Source: Aureispira sp. CCB-QB1 (lineage in GTDB: Bacteria; Bacteroidota; Bacteroidia; Chitinophagales; Saprospiraceae). From it: a DNA stretch of 64,000 nucleotides. The stretch covers positions 1 through 64,000 of the forward strand of contig NZ_JHBV01000042.1 in NCBI RefSeq assembly GCF_000724545.1, written 5' to 3'. Both the position numbers and the translations under genes were made by a program. Under the pieces are notes generated by a model. It was not told where the DNA came from. It did not search any database and worked only from the letters and a program-made list of their open reading frames with translations. Positions 54,378 to 62,633 of the stretch are shown here, in pieces; the first letter of the stretch is position 1, and each line of letters opens with the position of its first letter.

Positions 54378-56219
54378 ATGAAATACACAATCTTTATCTC
54401 CCTGTTAATTTATGCACATTTTGGTTTCACTCAAACAGGTCCTGGTGGTGTCGGGAATTCTTCCAATAATGGCTTATGGTTAAAAGCGGATGCTATTTCT
54501 ATAGGAAATGGAGCAGCTGTTTCAACTTGGCTAGATGCTTCTGGAAATGGCAACCATGCCAACCAAATTACAACTTCTGCAAATCCTTTATACCAATCTA
54601 CAAGTGCCTTAAATAATATGCCTGTAGTTAGATTTGATGGGCTTGATGATGAAATGGCTGTTGCAGATGCAGATATATTGGATAATTCATCAGGAATAAC
54701 ATTTTATGTGGTTTTAAGACCAAATAATTTAGATGGCTCGGCTAGAGGAATTTTGGGGAAACGCGTTTCCTACACGGTTTCTTCTAATTATGCTTATACG
54801 TATTTCTTTTATGGTAGCAACCGATTGAATTTGGATGTAGAGACTCAAAACAATCGATTTGATGCAGGAACAACTTTCTCCAATGCAACGAATTACATTT
54901 TAGGTTGGGATTTTGATGGAACCAAAGCAGGTGCGACAAGGAGCCGAATAAGAAATGGTAGTGAAATTATTAGAACGGCTACAGAAACATCTTCTTCTAT
55001 TCAGAACAGCAATCAACCGATGGCAATAGGTGCTCTAAATGTAGGTTATGGAACTTATTTAGGTGCAGATTATGCTGAGATAATTCAATACAATTATTAT
55101 CATAATGAGATAGAAAATATCTTAGTTAACAACTATTTGTCTGCCAAATATAACATTCCATTAGCTACGAATGATCTTTACGATGAAGATGATGCCTTAA
55201 ATGGAAATTATGATTTTGATGTGGCAGGAATAGGACAAACGACTGGAGGGATTAATCATACAGAGGCACAAGGTGCGGGAATTGTACGAATATTAAATCC
55301 TAGCAATTTAGATAATAATGAATTTTTGATTTGGGGGCACAACAACCGAACGCAAGAGGCTGTCAATAGTAGCGATATACCTCCAACTGTACAGGCTAGA
55401 TTTGATCGTGAATGGCGTGTTAGTGAGGTAAGTACCAATGGCACTGCTGTTGATGTTGGGGCAATAGATCTTCAGTTTGATTTGACTAGCCTTGGTCCGA
55501 TCACTACTTCGGATTTAAGACTGTTGATTGATACAGACAATGATGGTACTTTTGCCGATGAAACACCAATTGCAGGAGCAACAGCTTTAGGGGCTGGTAT
55601 TTATGAATTTGCAGGGGTAACAGCTATTGCGAATAATTTGAGATTTACAATTGGAACAACCAACAGAACGAGAACTGTTTTACCAATTGAACTATTAAGT
55701 TTTGAAGCTCAACCTCTTGAAAATAGTTATGTAGAGTTGAACTGGCAAACCGCACAAGAAATCAACAACGATTACTTTACTGTTGAACGTTCTAAAGATG
55801 GGCATCAATGGGAAAAAGTAGTTGATGTCCAAGGAAGGGGAAAGGCTTCTATGACAACCAATTACTCTACTAAAGATTATTCTCCATACAAAGAAACTTC
55901 TTACTATCGTTTGAAGCAAACAGATTTTGATGAAAAAGCGTCGTATTCATCGGTTGTAGCGATCCGTATAGATGAGGTAGCAATGGTTAATATTTATCCC
56001 AATCCAACACAAGGTCTTGTTACAGTTACAGGAGAGGGAAGTGTACTCAACGATATTACAATTTTTAATGCAGCGGGGCAGGATGTTACTCAATTGGTAG
56101 CAATTCAAAAACAAGGCGAACGAAGAATTGAAATAGACATAACTAATCTAAGCGATGGTTTGTATTTTATAAAAACAGCCACAACAGTAGACAAAATTTA
56201 TAAAAATAGCACCTTCTAA
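54378..56219 (+). CDS. LamG-like secreted protein with T9SS sorting domain
   Basis: The ATG at 54378 (MKYTIFISLLIYAHFGFTQ) gives a signal peptide and 613 residues; the frame extends 30 bases upstream. Residues ~20-250 form a concanavalin/LamG-like domain (GLWLKADAISIGNGAAVSTWLDASGNGNHA ... VVRFDGLDDEMAV ... ILVNNYLSAKYNI), common in Bacteroidota surface proteins. A DUF8202-like region follows (about 265-430, VAGIGQTTGGINHTEAQ). The pre-sorting module LPIELLSFEAQ...ELNWQTAQEINNDYFTVERS is next, and the sorting domain MVNIYPNPTQGLVTV...LSDGLYFIKT ends the chain. It was likely exported by the T9SS for adhesion or substrate binding. Confidence 0.9.
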   Translation: MKYTIFISLLIYAHFGFTQTGPGGVGNSSNNGLWLKADAISIGNGAAVSTWLDASGNGNHANQITTSANPLYQSTSALNNMPVVRFDGLDDEMAVADADILDNSSGITFYVVLRPNNLDGSARGILGKRVSYTVSSNYAYTYFFYGSNRLNLDVETQNNRFDAGTTFSNATNYILGWDFDGTKAGATRSRIRNGSEIIRTATETSSSIQNSNQPMAIGALNVGYGTYLGADYAEIIQYNYYHNEIENILVNNYLSAKYNIPLATNDLYDEDDALNGNYDFDVAGIGQTTGGINHTEAQGAGIVRILNPSNLDNNEFLIWGHNNRTQEAVNSSDIPPTVQARFDREWRVSEVSTNGTAVDVGAIDLQFDLTSLGPITTSDLRLLIDTDNDGTFADETPIAGATALGAGIYEFAGVTAIANNLRFTIGTTNRTRTVLPIELLSFEAQPLENSYVELNWQTAQEINNDYFTVERSKDGHQWEKVVDVQGRGKASMTTNYSTKDYSPYKETSYYRLKQTDFDEKASYSSVVAIRIDEVAMVNIYPNPTQGLVTVTGEGSVLNDITIFNAAGQDVTQLVAIQKQGERRIEIDITNLSDGLYFIKTATTVDKIYKNSTF

Positions 56220-56257
56220 TGGATGCTAACTATATTGAGTATACTGTTTGTCATATC

Positions 56258-56340
56258 AATAGTTTGTTGAAACTACACAGTGGCAGTATGGTGAACTAAT
56301 TTGATGTATTTCGTTTTATGAGAGCTGTGTAGTTGATTGT
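56258..56340 (+). repeat. Dispersed intergenic repeat, diverged copy
   Basis: AGTTTGTTGAAACTACACAG followed by TGGCAGTATGGTGAACTAAT and AGCTGTGTAGTTGATT matches the order of the family with many substitutions. Confidence 0.45.
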
Positions 56341-56474
56341 TTAATGGACAGTATCTTGATATATTTAGGTTTGCTTTCTAGCAAAGTCATCGTTGAAGCA
56401 AACTAGATTGTGACAAGGAATTGTTCAGTTATTAAATTAAGGTATTTTTAACTTATATCACAGGATACTTTTAT

Positions 56475-56482
56475 TACCTTTG
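56475..56482 (+). promoter_or_regulatory. -7 box of the cysteine synthase gene
   Basis: TACCTTTG matches the consensus. The leader to the start at 56623 would be about 135 bases. Confidence 0.55.
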
Positions 56483-56622
56483 CGCTGTCTAATAATTCGT
56501 TGTTTCTTATTTCAGTTTTTATTTTGTTAAAATAATAATTGATTGATGAAAGTCTTTACCACAAAAAAAATACAACGATTTATTGGTTAGCAACTAACTA
56601 CATAACAAAACAAAAACAAAAA

Positions 56623-57987
56623 ATGGCTAAGTATTATAATAACATTCTGGAAACGATTGGAAATACACCTCTTGTTAAACTGAATAAAATTGTAAAAGAC
56701 GTACCTTGTACGGTATTGGCTAAGGTAGAAACTACCAACCCAGGTAATTCTGTGAAAGATCGTATGGCTTTGAAAATGATTGAAGATGCTGAAAAGCGTG
56801 GCGACTTGAAGCCTGGTGGAACAATCATTGAGTGTACTTCAGGAAATACAGGAATGGGAATTGCTATTGCAGCAGTTGTAAAAGGGTATAAATGTATTTT
56901 TACAACTAGTGATAAGCAGTCAAAAGAAAAAATTGATTTGTTGCGTGCTGTAGGAGCAGAAGTAATCGTTTGTCCAACGAATGTAGCACCAGATGATCCT
57001 CGTTCTTATTATTCTATTGCAGAACGATTGAACAATGAAATTCCAAATTCTTATTGGGCAAATCAGTATGATAATTTATCGAATCGTGAAGCACATTATG
57101 AAAGTACAGGACCCGAAATTTGGGAACAAACAGAAGGAAAAATTACGCATTTTGTAGTTGGTGTTGGTACTGGAGGTACTATTTCTGGAGTAGGTAAATA
57201 CCTAAAAGAAAAGAATCCAAATATCAAAATCTGGGGAATTGATACCTACGGTTCTGTATTTAAAAAGTATCATGAAACAGGGGTTTTTGATGAAAATGAA
57301 ATCTATCCTTATATCACAGAGGGAATTGGTGAAGATATTTTGCCTAAAAATGTAGATTTTGAAACGATTGATCTATTTGAAAAAGTAACGGACAAAGATG
57401 CCGCTGTGGCAACCCGTGATTTGGCTCGTTTAGAAGGTATTATGGTTGGAAACTCTGCCGGAGCAGCAATTGCAGGAGTTAATCAGTTGGCGAGTCAACT
57501 AAAAGAGGATGACTTGTTGGTCGTACTATTTCACGATCATGCTAGTCGTTATATTGGAAAGATGTTTAATGATGAGTGGATGCGTGAGCGTGGTTTCTTG
57601 GATGATGTAATGACGGTAAAAGATGTTATTGCTCAAAAAGAGAATAAAACGTTCTTCTCGATTGATGCTGAACAAACAGTAAAAGAAGCGTTGAAACTGA
57701 TGAAAGAAAATGACATCTCTCAAATGCCTGTGTTAAAAGAAGGAAAAATTGTAGGTGCTTTGAACGAAAATGATGTGTTGACTTGTTTGTTGGCAAATCC
57801 AATGGAAAACAGCGATCAGCAAATTGAAAAAATTATGGTTGATCCTTTCCCTACGGTTGAAGAAACGCTACCTATCAATAAGCTGAATTTGTATATCAAT
57901 AAAAAATCTCCAGCAGTGATTGCTGTGGACAAAGCAGGAACAAGTCATATTGTTACTAAATATGACATTATTCAAGCAATGAGCTAA
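56623..57987 (+). CDS. PLP-dependent cysteine synthase/cystathionine beta-synthase with C-terminal CBS pair
   Basis: The ATG at 56623 (MAKYYNNILETIGNTPLVKL) gives 454 residues; 28 upstream in-frame codons are unlikely. Residues 1-320 are a fold-type II PLP enzyme: K45 in GNSVKDR forms the Schiff base, TSGNTGMG binds the substrate carboxylate, and GTGGTISG binds the cofactor phosphate. Residues ~335-454 hold two CBS domains (MTVKDVIAQKENKTFFSIDAEQTVKEALKLMKENDISQMPVL). The domain order is that of cystathionine beta-synthase, but bacterial proteins with this design can make cysteine or cystathionine, so the reaction is left open. A symmetrical terminator follows. Confidence 0.93.
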   Translation: MAKYYNNILETIGNTPLVKLNKIVKDVPCTVLAKVETTNPGNSVKDRMALKMIEDAEKRGDLKPGGTIIECTSGNTGMGIAIAAVVKGYKCIFTTSDKQSKEKIDLLRAVGAEVIVCPTNVAPDDPRSYYSIAERLNNEIPNSYWANQYDNLSNREAHYESTGPEIWEQTEGKITHFVVGVGTGGTISGVGKYLKEKNPNIKIWGIDTYGSVFKKYHETGVFDENEIYPYITEGIGEDILPKNVDFETIDLFEKVTDKDAAVATRDLARLEGIMVGNSAGAAIAGVNQLASQLKEDDLLVVLFHDHASRYIGKMFNDEWMRERGFLDDVMTVKDVIAQKENKTFFSIDAEQTVKEALKLMKENDISQMPVLKEGKIVGALNENDVLTCLLANPMENSDQQIEKIMVDPFPTVEETLPINKLNLYINKKSPAVIAVDKAGTSHIVTKYDIIQAMS

Positions 57988-58056
57988 GGAGGTTATAGAA
58001 AGGCTGCCCCTCAATTGATAGCAGAATTGGAACAGCAAGGATGGTTTGAGGGCAAT

Positions 58057-58104
58057 AAAAAAAAATGAAAATTGGCTACTAATAGCCAATTTTCATTTTT
58101 TTTT
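58057..58104. terminator. Bidirectional terminator with 22-bp perfect arms
   Basis: Arms 58057-58078 and 58083-58104 are exactly complementary: nine A, then TGAAAATTGGCTA, loop CTAA, then TAGCCAATTTTCA and nine T. It serves both convergent genes and reaches into the stop codon of the minus-strand gene. Confidence 0.9.
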
Positions 58105-58873
58105 ACCCTTTTCTAGATTCCAAAAACTGAACAACCTGTCCCATAATAGTTCGACTCTCTTTGGACATCAGCTGTTGGTGCAGCAACTCTAAATCTTGTT
58201 CAAAGTTGGCAGACATTGCTTGAACCAAACCTCCTTTTAAGGATTTTTTAGTTTGTCGAAAGGCACTCTTTGGTAACTTTAAGTATTGCTGCATCTTTTG
58301 TTCTGCTTGTATGAGGGTTTGATCCAGAGGAACTAACTCATCTACTAAGCCAATTTCCAAGGCTTCTTTACCATTCATCAAATAACCTTCTAACAAATAC
58401 TGATAGGCTTTACGTTGCCCAATCCAAAAGGAATAAAGGTGTAGAATACTCTCTCTAGGAGCAATACCAACGGCCATTTCATTGAGACCAATTTGATACT
58501 TATCGCCGATAGCCATGACACGATAATCACAAGCACAAGCCAAAATACAGCCACCAGCTGGACTATGCCCAGTAATAGATGCGATAAGAGGTTTACTAAA
58601 TGCTAACATCTCTGTTGCCAGCTGCAAAAATGATCCCCAGAAATTTCGGATGCCTTCAGAATCGTAATAATAAACTTCGAGCAAATCTACGCCACCGCTA
58701 AAAAAATGAGGCTTACCTGTTAAGATAATCCCTTCGATGGCATCGTCGGCTTCGGTGTTGCGAATTAATTGACGTAATTCGTTAATCATTTCTTGGTTAA
58801 GTGCATTGGCTTTGCCACGATCTAATTGAACAACAAGATAGTTGTCTTTGGATTGGATACTAAGTGTATTCAT
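58103..58873 (-). CDS. Enoyl-CoA hydratase/isomerase family protein (ECI-like)
   Basis: This 256-residue crotonase-fold protein has the two oxyanion-hole regions: KPHFFSGGVDLLEVY near 53-67 and GHSPAGGCILACACDYRVMA near 103-122. Its IGLNEMAVGIAPRESI segment resembles the delta3,delta2-enoyl-CoA isomerase branch, where the Glu of LNE is the base, more than the hydratase branch with its second Glu. It would help to degrade unsaturated fatty acids. This subfamily call is by motif only. Confidence 0.85.
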   Translation of the reverse strand: MNTLSIQSKDNYLVVQLDRGKANALNQEMINELRQLIRNTEADDAIEGIILTGKPHFFSGGVDLLEVYYYDSEGIRNFWGSFLQLATEMLAFSKPLIASITGHSPAGGCILACACDYRVMAIGDKYQIGLNEMAVGIAPRESILHLYSFWIGQRKAYQYLLEGYLMNGKEALEIGLVDELVPLDQTLIQAEQKMQQYLKLPKSAFRQTKKSLKGGLVQAMSANFEQDLELLHQQLMSKESRTIMGQVVQFLESRKG

Positions 58874-58963
58874 AAAAAATAATTGATTGATTAATGGTGA
58901 GTTTGCACAAAGGTGCTAGTTGCAAACGACGATTGATGATATTGGACGATTATAATATAAGAA

Positions 58964-59401
58964 CTATTTCAAATCGATTTTGTCAACTCTACGTTGATGA
59001 CGTCCACCTTCAAATTCGGTATCTAAAAAAGCACGAACCATATCTAAAGCTATTGGTTCACTAACAAAACGTACAGGAATTGCTAAAACATTTGCATTGT
59101 TGTGTTGACGAGCTAGTTCGGCTAGTTCTTCGGTCCAACAAAGTGCAGCACGGATGCCAGCATGCTTGTTTACGGTGATCGCAACTCCATTGCCACTGCC
59201 ACACATAACAATACCACATTCAGCCTTGCCTGCTTCAATGTCATTGGCGACGGGGTGTACAAAATCTGGATAATCTACGGAGTCCTGCGAGTTGGTTCCT
59301 TTGTCGTTAATGGTATATCCACGTTCTTTTAATAGCTTGATAACAGCTTCTTTGTAATCAAAGCCAGCATGGTCGCAACCTAAAGCAATTACTTTTTCCA
59401 T
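58964..59401 (-). CDS. rpiB: Ribose-5-phosphate isomerase B
   Basis: This enzyme interconverts ribose 5-phosphate and ribulose 5-phosphate in the pentose phosphate pathway. The ATG at 59401 (MEKVIALGCDHAG) gives 145 residues, the family size; the open frame upstream to 59470 is not needed. D10-H11 in GCDHAG, C67 with GSGNG (68-72) and NKHAGIRAALC form the active site, and R-rich HQRRVDKI lies at the end. It is 90 bases ahead of the isomerase-like gene and may share a transcript. Confidence 0.96.
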   Translation of the reverse strand: MEKVIALGCDHAGFDYKEAVIKLLKERGYTINDKGTNSQDSVDYPDFVHPVANDIEAGKAECGIVMCGSGNGVAITVNKHAGIRAALCWTEELAELARQHNNANVLAIPVRFVSEPIALDMVRAFLDTEFEGGRHQRRVDKIDLK

Positions 59402-59510
59402 TTTTATTAGTAATTTTGTGTTATAAAATAGTAGTCCATGAATTAGTTCGCTATGCTCATGAGAACGCAAGCTTGTTTGTTTCGTTTTTTACAAAAAGCA
59501 AAGTACTCAA

Positions 59511-59588
59511 AGTGCCACATAGTAGCAGCGAAGTTAAATCGCATCAGTTTAGCTACGCTGCTACTACATGATTTTAACGAAGTAATGT
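59511..59588 (+). repeat. Dispersed intergenic repeat, palindromic copy
   Basis: This copy is close to a full hairpin: AGTAGCAGCG (59521-59530) and CGCTGCTACT (59556-59565) are perfect inverted repeats, flanked by GTGCCACAT on one side and ACATGATTTTAACGAAGTAATG on the other. Confidence 0.65.
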
Positions 59589-59634
59589 AAAAGAGAACTA
59601 TTAAAAAATTTGATACAACAAAAATAAATAAAAA

Positions 59635-60030
59635 ATGAAACTATTAAATTTATTTGCAATTAGCTTATTGTCATTGACTGTATTTATCGCTTGTGGAAAT
59701 GGAAGTGTTGCATCGGTAGAACAGGTCGAGTTATTGTCGTGCAAGGATTTTGATCAAAAAATCAAAGAAACAGAATCTGTACAGTTGATAGATGTTAGAA
59801 CTTCTGATGAATTTGCAGGAGGAACAATTGGTTCAGCAATCAATATTGACTTTTTTGGAGAAAATTTTAAAGAAGAAATGGCAAAATTGGATTTAGAGCG
59901 TCCTGTATTTGTTTTTTGTGCTAAAGGAGGGCGTAGCGGTAAAGCGAGCGCTATTTGTAAAGAATTAGGGTTTAAAAAGATTTATGACTTGGATGGAGGG
60001 TATACTGCATGGAGTCAATATGAAAAATAA
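59635..60030 (+). CDS. Rhodanese-like lipoprotein
   Basis: This 131-residue lipoprotein has its signal ending at lipobox FIAC (C20). A single rhodanese domain (about 35-128) carries the active-site loop C95-AKGGRS, VQLIDVRTSDEFAGGTIGSAINID and LDGGYTAW. It may transfer sulfane sulfur or act in thiol chemistry on the outer face of a membrane; the substrate is unknown. It is monocistronic, downstream of a repeat copy. Confidence 0.92.
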   Translation: MKLLNLFAISLLSLTVFIACGNGSVASVEQVELLSCKDFDQKIKETESVQLIDVRTSDEFAGGTIGSAINIDFFGENFKEEMAKLDLERPVFVFCAKGGRSGKASAICKELGFKKIYDLDGGYTAWSQYEK

Positions 60031-60115
60031 ATTTCCCATTTTGAAAGAGTTTTTCTATTTGATTAAATTTTAGCACATCTGATGTTAGAGTATAAATCAA
60101 GTCGAAAAACTTTTT

Positions 60116-60796
60116 TTATTCCATTTCTTCGACTGTATTTTCTTGACATAAGAGCACTTTGTCGCCTGCGATCAATTGGGGAATTTTGTTGTTTACAGTA
60201 GCAAAAAGTACGGTTGTAGTGTTGTTTTGGGCATATTGATAGACAAAACGAAGGATTTCTTGTGCTGCTTGTACGTCCAAATGTTGAACGGGGGCATCTA
60301 ATAATAATATAGAAGGGCTATTTAATAAGGCACGAGCAATCAAAACCTGAACATATTCTTTTTTAGTTAATTGGTCTGTTTTTTGCTTTTCTAAAGCTGT
60401 AATCTTTAGTAGTTGCAATACTTGGTGAATTCTAGTTGCTCTATTATTGGCATCTGTCCAATCTGTTGCTGTTAATACGAATTCTAGATTTTGATAAACG
60501 GATAAATTGGTATTGAGTGGAAATGAATGGCTAACCAAACCTATTTTTCGCCTTAAATAAGGTTGAGTATTTTGGTCAATTTGGTGCACAGGCATTTGGT
60601 CTACGACTAGCGTTCCTTGTTGGATGGGCTGTTGAGCGTATATCGTTTCAAGCAGCGCACTCTTGCCACTTCCTGTTTGACCAAGTAGGTACACAAAATC
60701 ACCTCTTCGAATAGAAATATTAATGTTTTTTAGGACTAATATTTTATTGCGATAGATAGAAATATTACTAAACTGTATGAAATTCTTGGTTTGCAT
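60116..60796 (-). CDS. FtsE-like ABC ATPase with degenerate catalytic motifs
   Basis: The ATG at 60796 (MQTKNFIQFSNISI) gives 226 residues, the size of FtsE. Walker A is intact (GQTGSGKS, 39-46). Other motifs are not: the Q-loop position reads VSHS instead of VFQD (H90), the signature LSGGE/Q reads LTKKE (143-147), Walker B reads LLLDAP with Ala168 for the catalytic Glu, and the switch His is V201 in FATVNNK. It probably binds ATP but can hardly hydrolyse it normally. Relation to FtsE is based on size and overall pattern; an ftsX gene is not in the window. Confidence 0.82.
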   Translation of the reverse strand: MQTKNFIQFSNISIYRNKILVLKNINISIRRGDFVYLLGQTGSGKSALLETIYAQQPIQQGTLVVDQMPVHQIDQNTQPYLRRKIGLVSHSFPLNTNLSVYQNLEFVLTATDWTDANNRATRIHQVLQLLKITALEKQKTDQLTKKEYVQVLIARALLNSPSILLLDAPVQHLDVQAAQEILRFVYQYAQNNTTTVLFATVNNKIPQLIAGDKVLLCQENTVEEME

Positions 60797-61259
60797 AGAA
60801 TAAAAATTATGTGTAAATTTAAGCAATATTTTATCTGTTGTTAGGAATTATCAATATAATTCACTTACTTTTGTCTGGGGAATTTTTTCTTTTGAAAAAA
60901 AGAAAAACAATAAAACAAACACATAGAAAATTATTCTATTCCCCAATAAAATGATAATAATTCATCTTTGCATAGATTGAAAATGTTCAGCTGAATTTAT
61001 TGCTTTGATTATCTGTTGGTTATTCTTGCCAAAGAAATTAATTTTAAGCATGAAAAAACAAACTATTAAAGAAAAATGACTTTTTTTATTCCCAATAATT
61101 GAGAGATTTCTAAGAAATTTGAGCTCAAACCTTATTTTGCTTAGACATACTAAAGAAAGATATTTTTCGTGAAAAGCAAAAGATCTATTGAGTTTGTTTT
61201 GAATGTAAAACAAGAATGCTAACGACTAAAATGAATAACAAAGAAAAAATGCCCAAACA
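60797..61259. other. Intergenic region between the FtsE-like gene and the first small secreted gene
   Basis: This spacer is very AT-rich. TACTTTTG at 60866-60873 and CATCTTTG at 60963-60970 resemble plus-strand -7 boxes, the second with one mismatch. TGGGGAAT (60876-60883) and ATTCCCCA (60938-60945) are inverted repeats. A minus-strand open frame at 60962-61213 lacks protein-like composition. Confidence 0.35.
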
Positions 61260-61685
61260 ATGAAGTTAAAAGTTTACATAACATTGCTGTTTTGCTGGGT
61301 TGCTATGGGGACGAGTTTCGGTCAGGTGTCCAAAACACTTCATCAAACGTTTACGTTGGATGCAGCGGAAAAGGTAAATATTAACGTAGTGGCAAAAAGG
61401 GTAGAGATGAAGGAGACAAAAGGTTCTAGAATCTTAGTCGAGACAAAAGTAACTATTTCACTTCCAAATGATCGTCTGCTTGACTTTGTTTGTAATAGCG
61501 GTCGCTATGATTTGATTAAAACAACAGATGCTACCACAAGAGAATTGACGATTTCATCTAAAAAAACAAATGATATTTTGATTATAAAAGGCGAAGAATG
61601 TGTTGAGGTTTTGGAATATACGATATATATGCCTACGAGTGTTAAATTTGCGAATAACAGCACTTTAGTAGATGGAAAAGAATAA
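61260..61685 (+). CDS. Small secreted protein, ETKGSR family, copy 1
   Basis: This 141-residue protein has a signal peptide (MKLKVYITLLFCWVAMGTSFGQ). The mature part is beta-rich: VNINVVAKRVEMKETKGSRI, LDFVCNSGRYDLIKTTDATT, LTISSKKTNDILIIKGEEC, then EYTIYMPTSVKFANN. The pattern of short strands recalls the DUF4097/putative adhesin (GIN) beta-solenoid, with MPTSVKFAN like its typical VPxxVxVxx turn. It shares many blocks with the next gene, so the two are paralogs. Function unknown. Confidence 0.82.
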   Translation: MKLKVYITLLFCWVAMGTSFGQVSKTLHQTFTLDAAEKVNINVVAKRVEMKETKGSRILVETKVTISLPNDRLLDFVCNSGRYDLIKTTDATTRELTISSKKTNDILIIKGEECVEVLEYTIYMPTSVKFANNSTLVDGKE

Positions 61686-61705
61686 AAGGATATTTCATAT
61701 AAAAT

Positions 61706-61748
61706 AAAAAAGACTTAATGTATTGATAAACATTAAGTCTTTTTTTTT
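61706..61748 (+). terminator. Terminator of ETKGSR copy 1
   Basis: AGACTTAATGT (61711-61721) pairs perfectly with ACATTAAGTCT (61730-61740), flanked by A5 and T8. Confidence 0.9.
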
Positions 61749-61950
61749 GTTCCTTACTGTTAATTGAAATGTTAAAGTTTTGAACTTTAGAAATCGTTAT
61801 ACAACAACAAAATCTAAAAAACTAAAATTTAATTTGGAGCCAAGTTTTTATAGCCAAATAAAGAGGAAGACAGAAAGAGACGTATTATTTATATAAATAT
61901 AGGTAGAGGTAAAACAAAATATTGTGAATATATCTAATATAAAAACAGGC

Positions 61951-61981
61951 TTGCTTTTTTGATAACATTAAATTATCTTTG
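61951..61981 (+). promoter_or_regulatory. Promoter of ETKGSR copy 2
   Basis: TTG (61951-61953) and TATCTTTG (61974-61981) are separated by 20 bases. The start codon is 78 bases further. Confidence 0.65.
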
Positions 61982-62058
61982 TGCTTACGTTGATATTACC
62001 CTAAAATCAAAACACGTTTATTCCCAAGTTTTTAACACAAAATGAATTTATTTTTATC

Positions 62059-62481
62059 ATGAAATTTTTTGCTACAATTTTGTTTTCTGTAATAATTTCG
62101 AGCAGTTTATTTGCCCAAGCAACGGCATCTGCGAATGAAATGATTTCAGCAGCCAATATTGCAACTATTAACCTAGATTTAGATACAGACAATATAGAAA
62201 TAAAAGAAACCAAAGGTAGTAGGATCATTATCGAATCTCATATCAAGTTAGCTACTGTGAACAATAGCGCTATGTTGGATTTTTTAGTGAATTCAGGTCG
62301 TTATGCTTTAGAAAGCACAACCGATGCTACAACTCAAACTTTGAATATTACTCGTAAGAAGAATATGAATGTATTGTTGGTAAAAGGAGAAGAGTGCAAA
62401 GAAATAATAAGTTATATTGTATTGGTACCTGCTAGTGTCAAGGTGGTTAACACAAAGTCACCAACGGCGAGTATTAAATAA
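62059..62481 (+). CDS. Small secreted protein, ETKGSR family, copy 2
   Basis: This 140-residue protein has a signal peptide (MKFFATILFSVIISSSLFAQ). Blocks shared with copy 1 are IKETKGSRIIIES, LDFLVNSGRYALESTTDATT, LVKGEECKEIISY and VPASVKVVNT, in the same order and spacing. Both end in short polar tails. It has its own promoter and terminator, so the pair is not a single transcript despite being adjacent. Function unknown; surface or periplasmic location expected. Confidence 0.82.
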   Translation: MKFFATILFSVIISSSLFAQATASANEMISAANIATINLDLDTDNIEIKETKGSRIIIESHIKLATVNNSAMLDFLVNSGRYALESTTDATTQTLNITRKKNMNVLLVKGEECKEIISYIVLVPASVKVVNTKSPTASIK

Positions 62482-62503
62482 TAATTTATTAATGTTTCAA
62501 TAG

Positions 62504-62538
62504 AAGCCACCTTTGATTTGTCAAGGGTGGCTTTTTTT
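62504..62538 (+). terminator. Terminator of ETKGSR copy 2
   Basis: AAGCCACC (62504-62511) pairs with GGTGGCTT (62526-62533), with an inner TTGA/TCAA extension, and a T-run follows. Confidence 0.85.
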
Positions 62539-62633
62539 GATAAAAAAAGCATATTTTACAACAAAAAATAGTTTTCTTTGTTTCATACGTACTATTTAAT
62601 AATAGGTTTACTATTTTAAAAATTAGCTTTGCT

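Noticed and set aside
60962-61213. Minus-strand open frame of 83 codons
   Set aside because: It is in a very AT-rich spacer, has no start context or recognisable motif, and is probably chance.
62624-62631. TAGCTTTG just before the ABC exporter gene
   Set aside because: It matches the -7 box, but a start from it would fall inside the first codons of a well-supported start, so it is probably chance.
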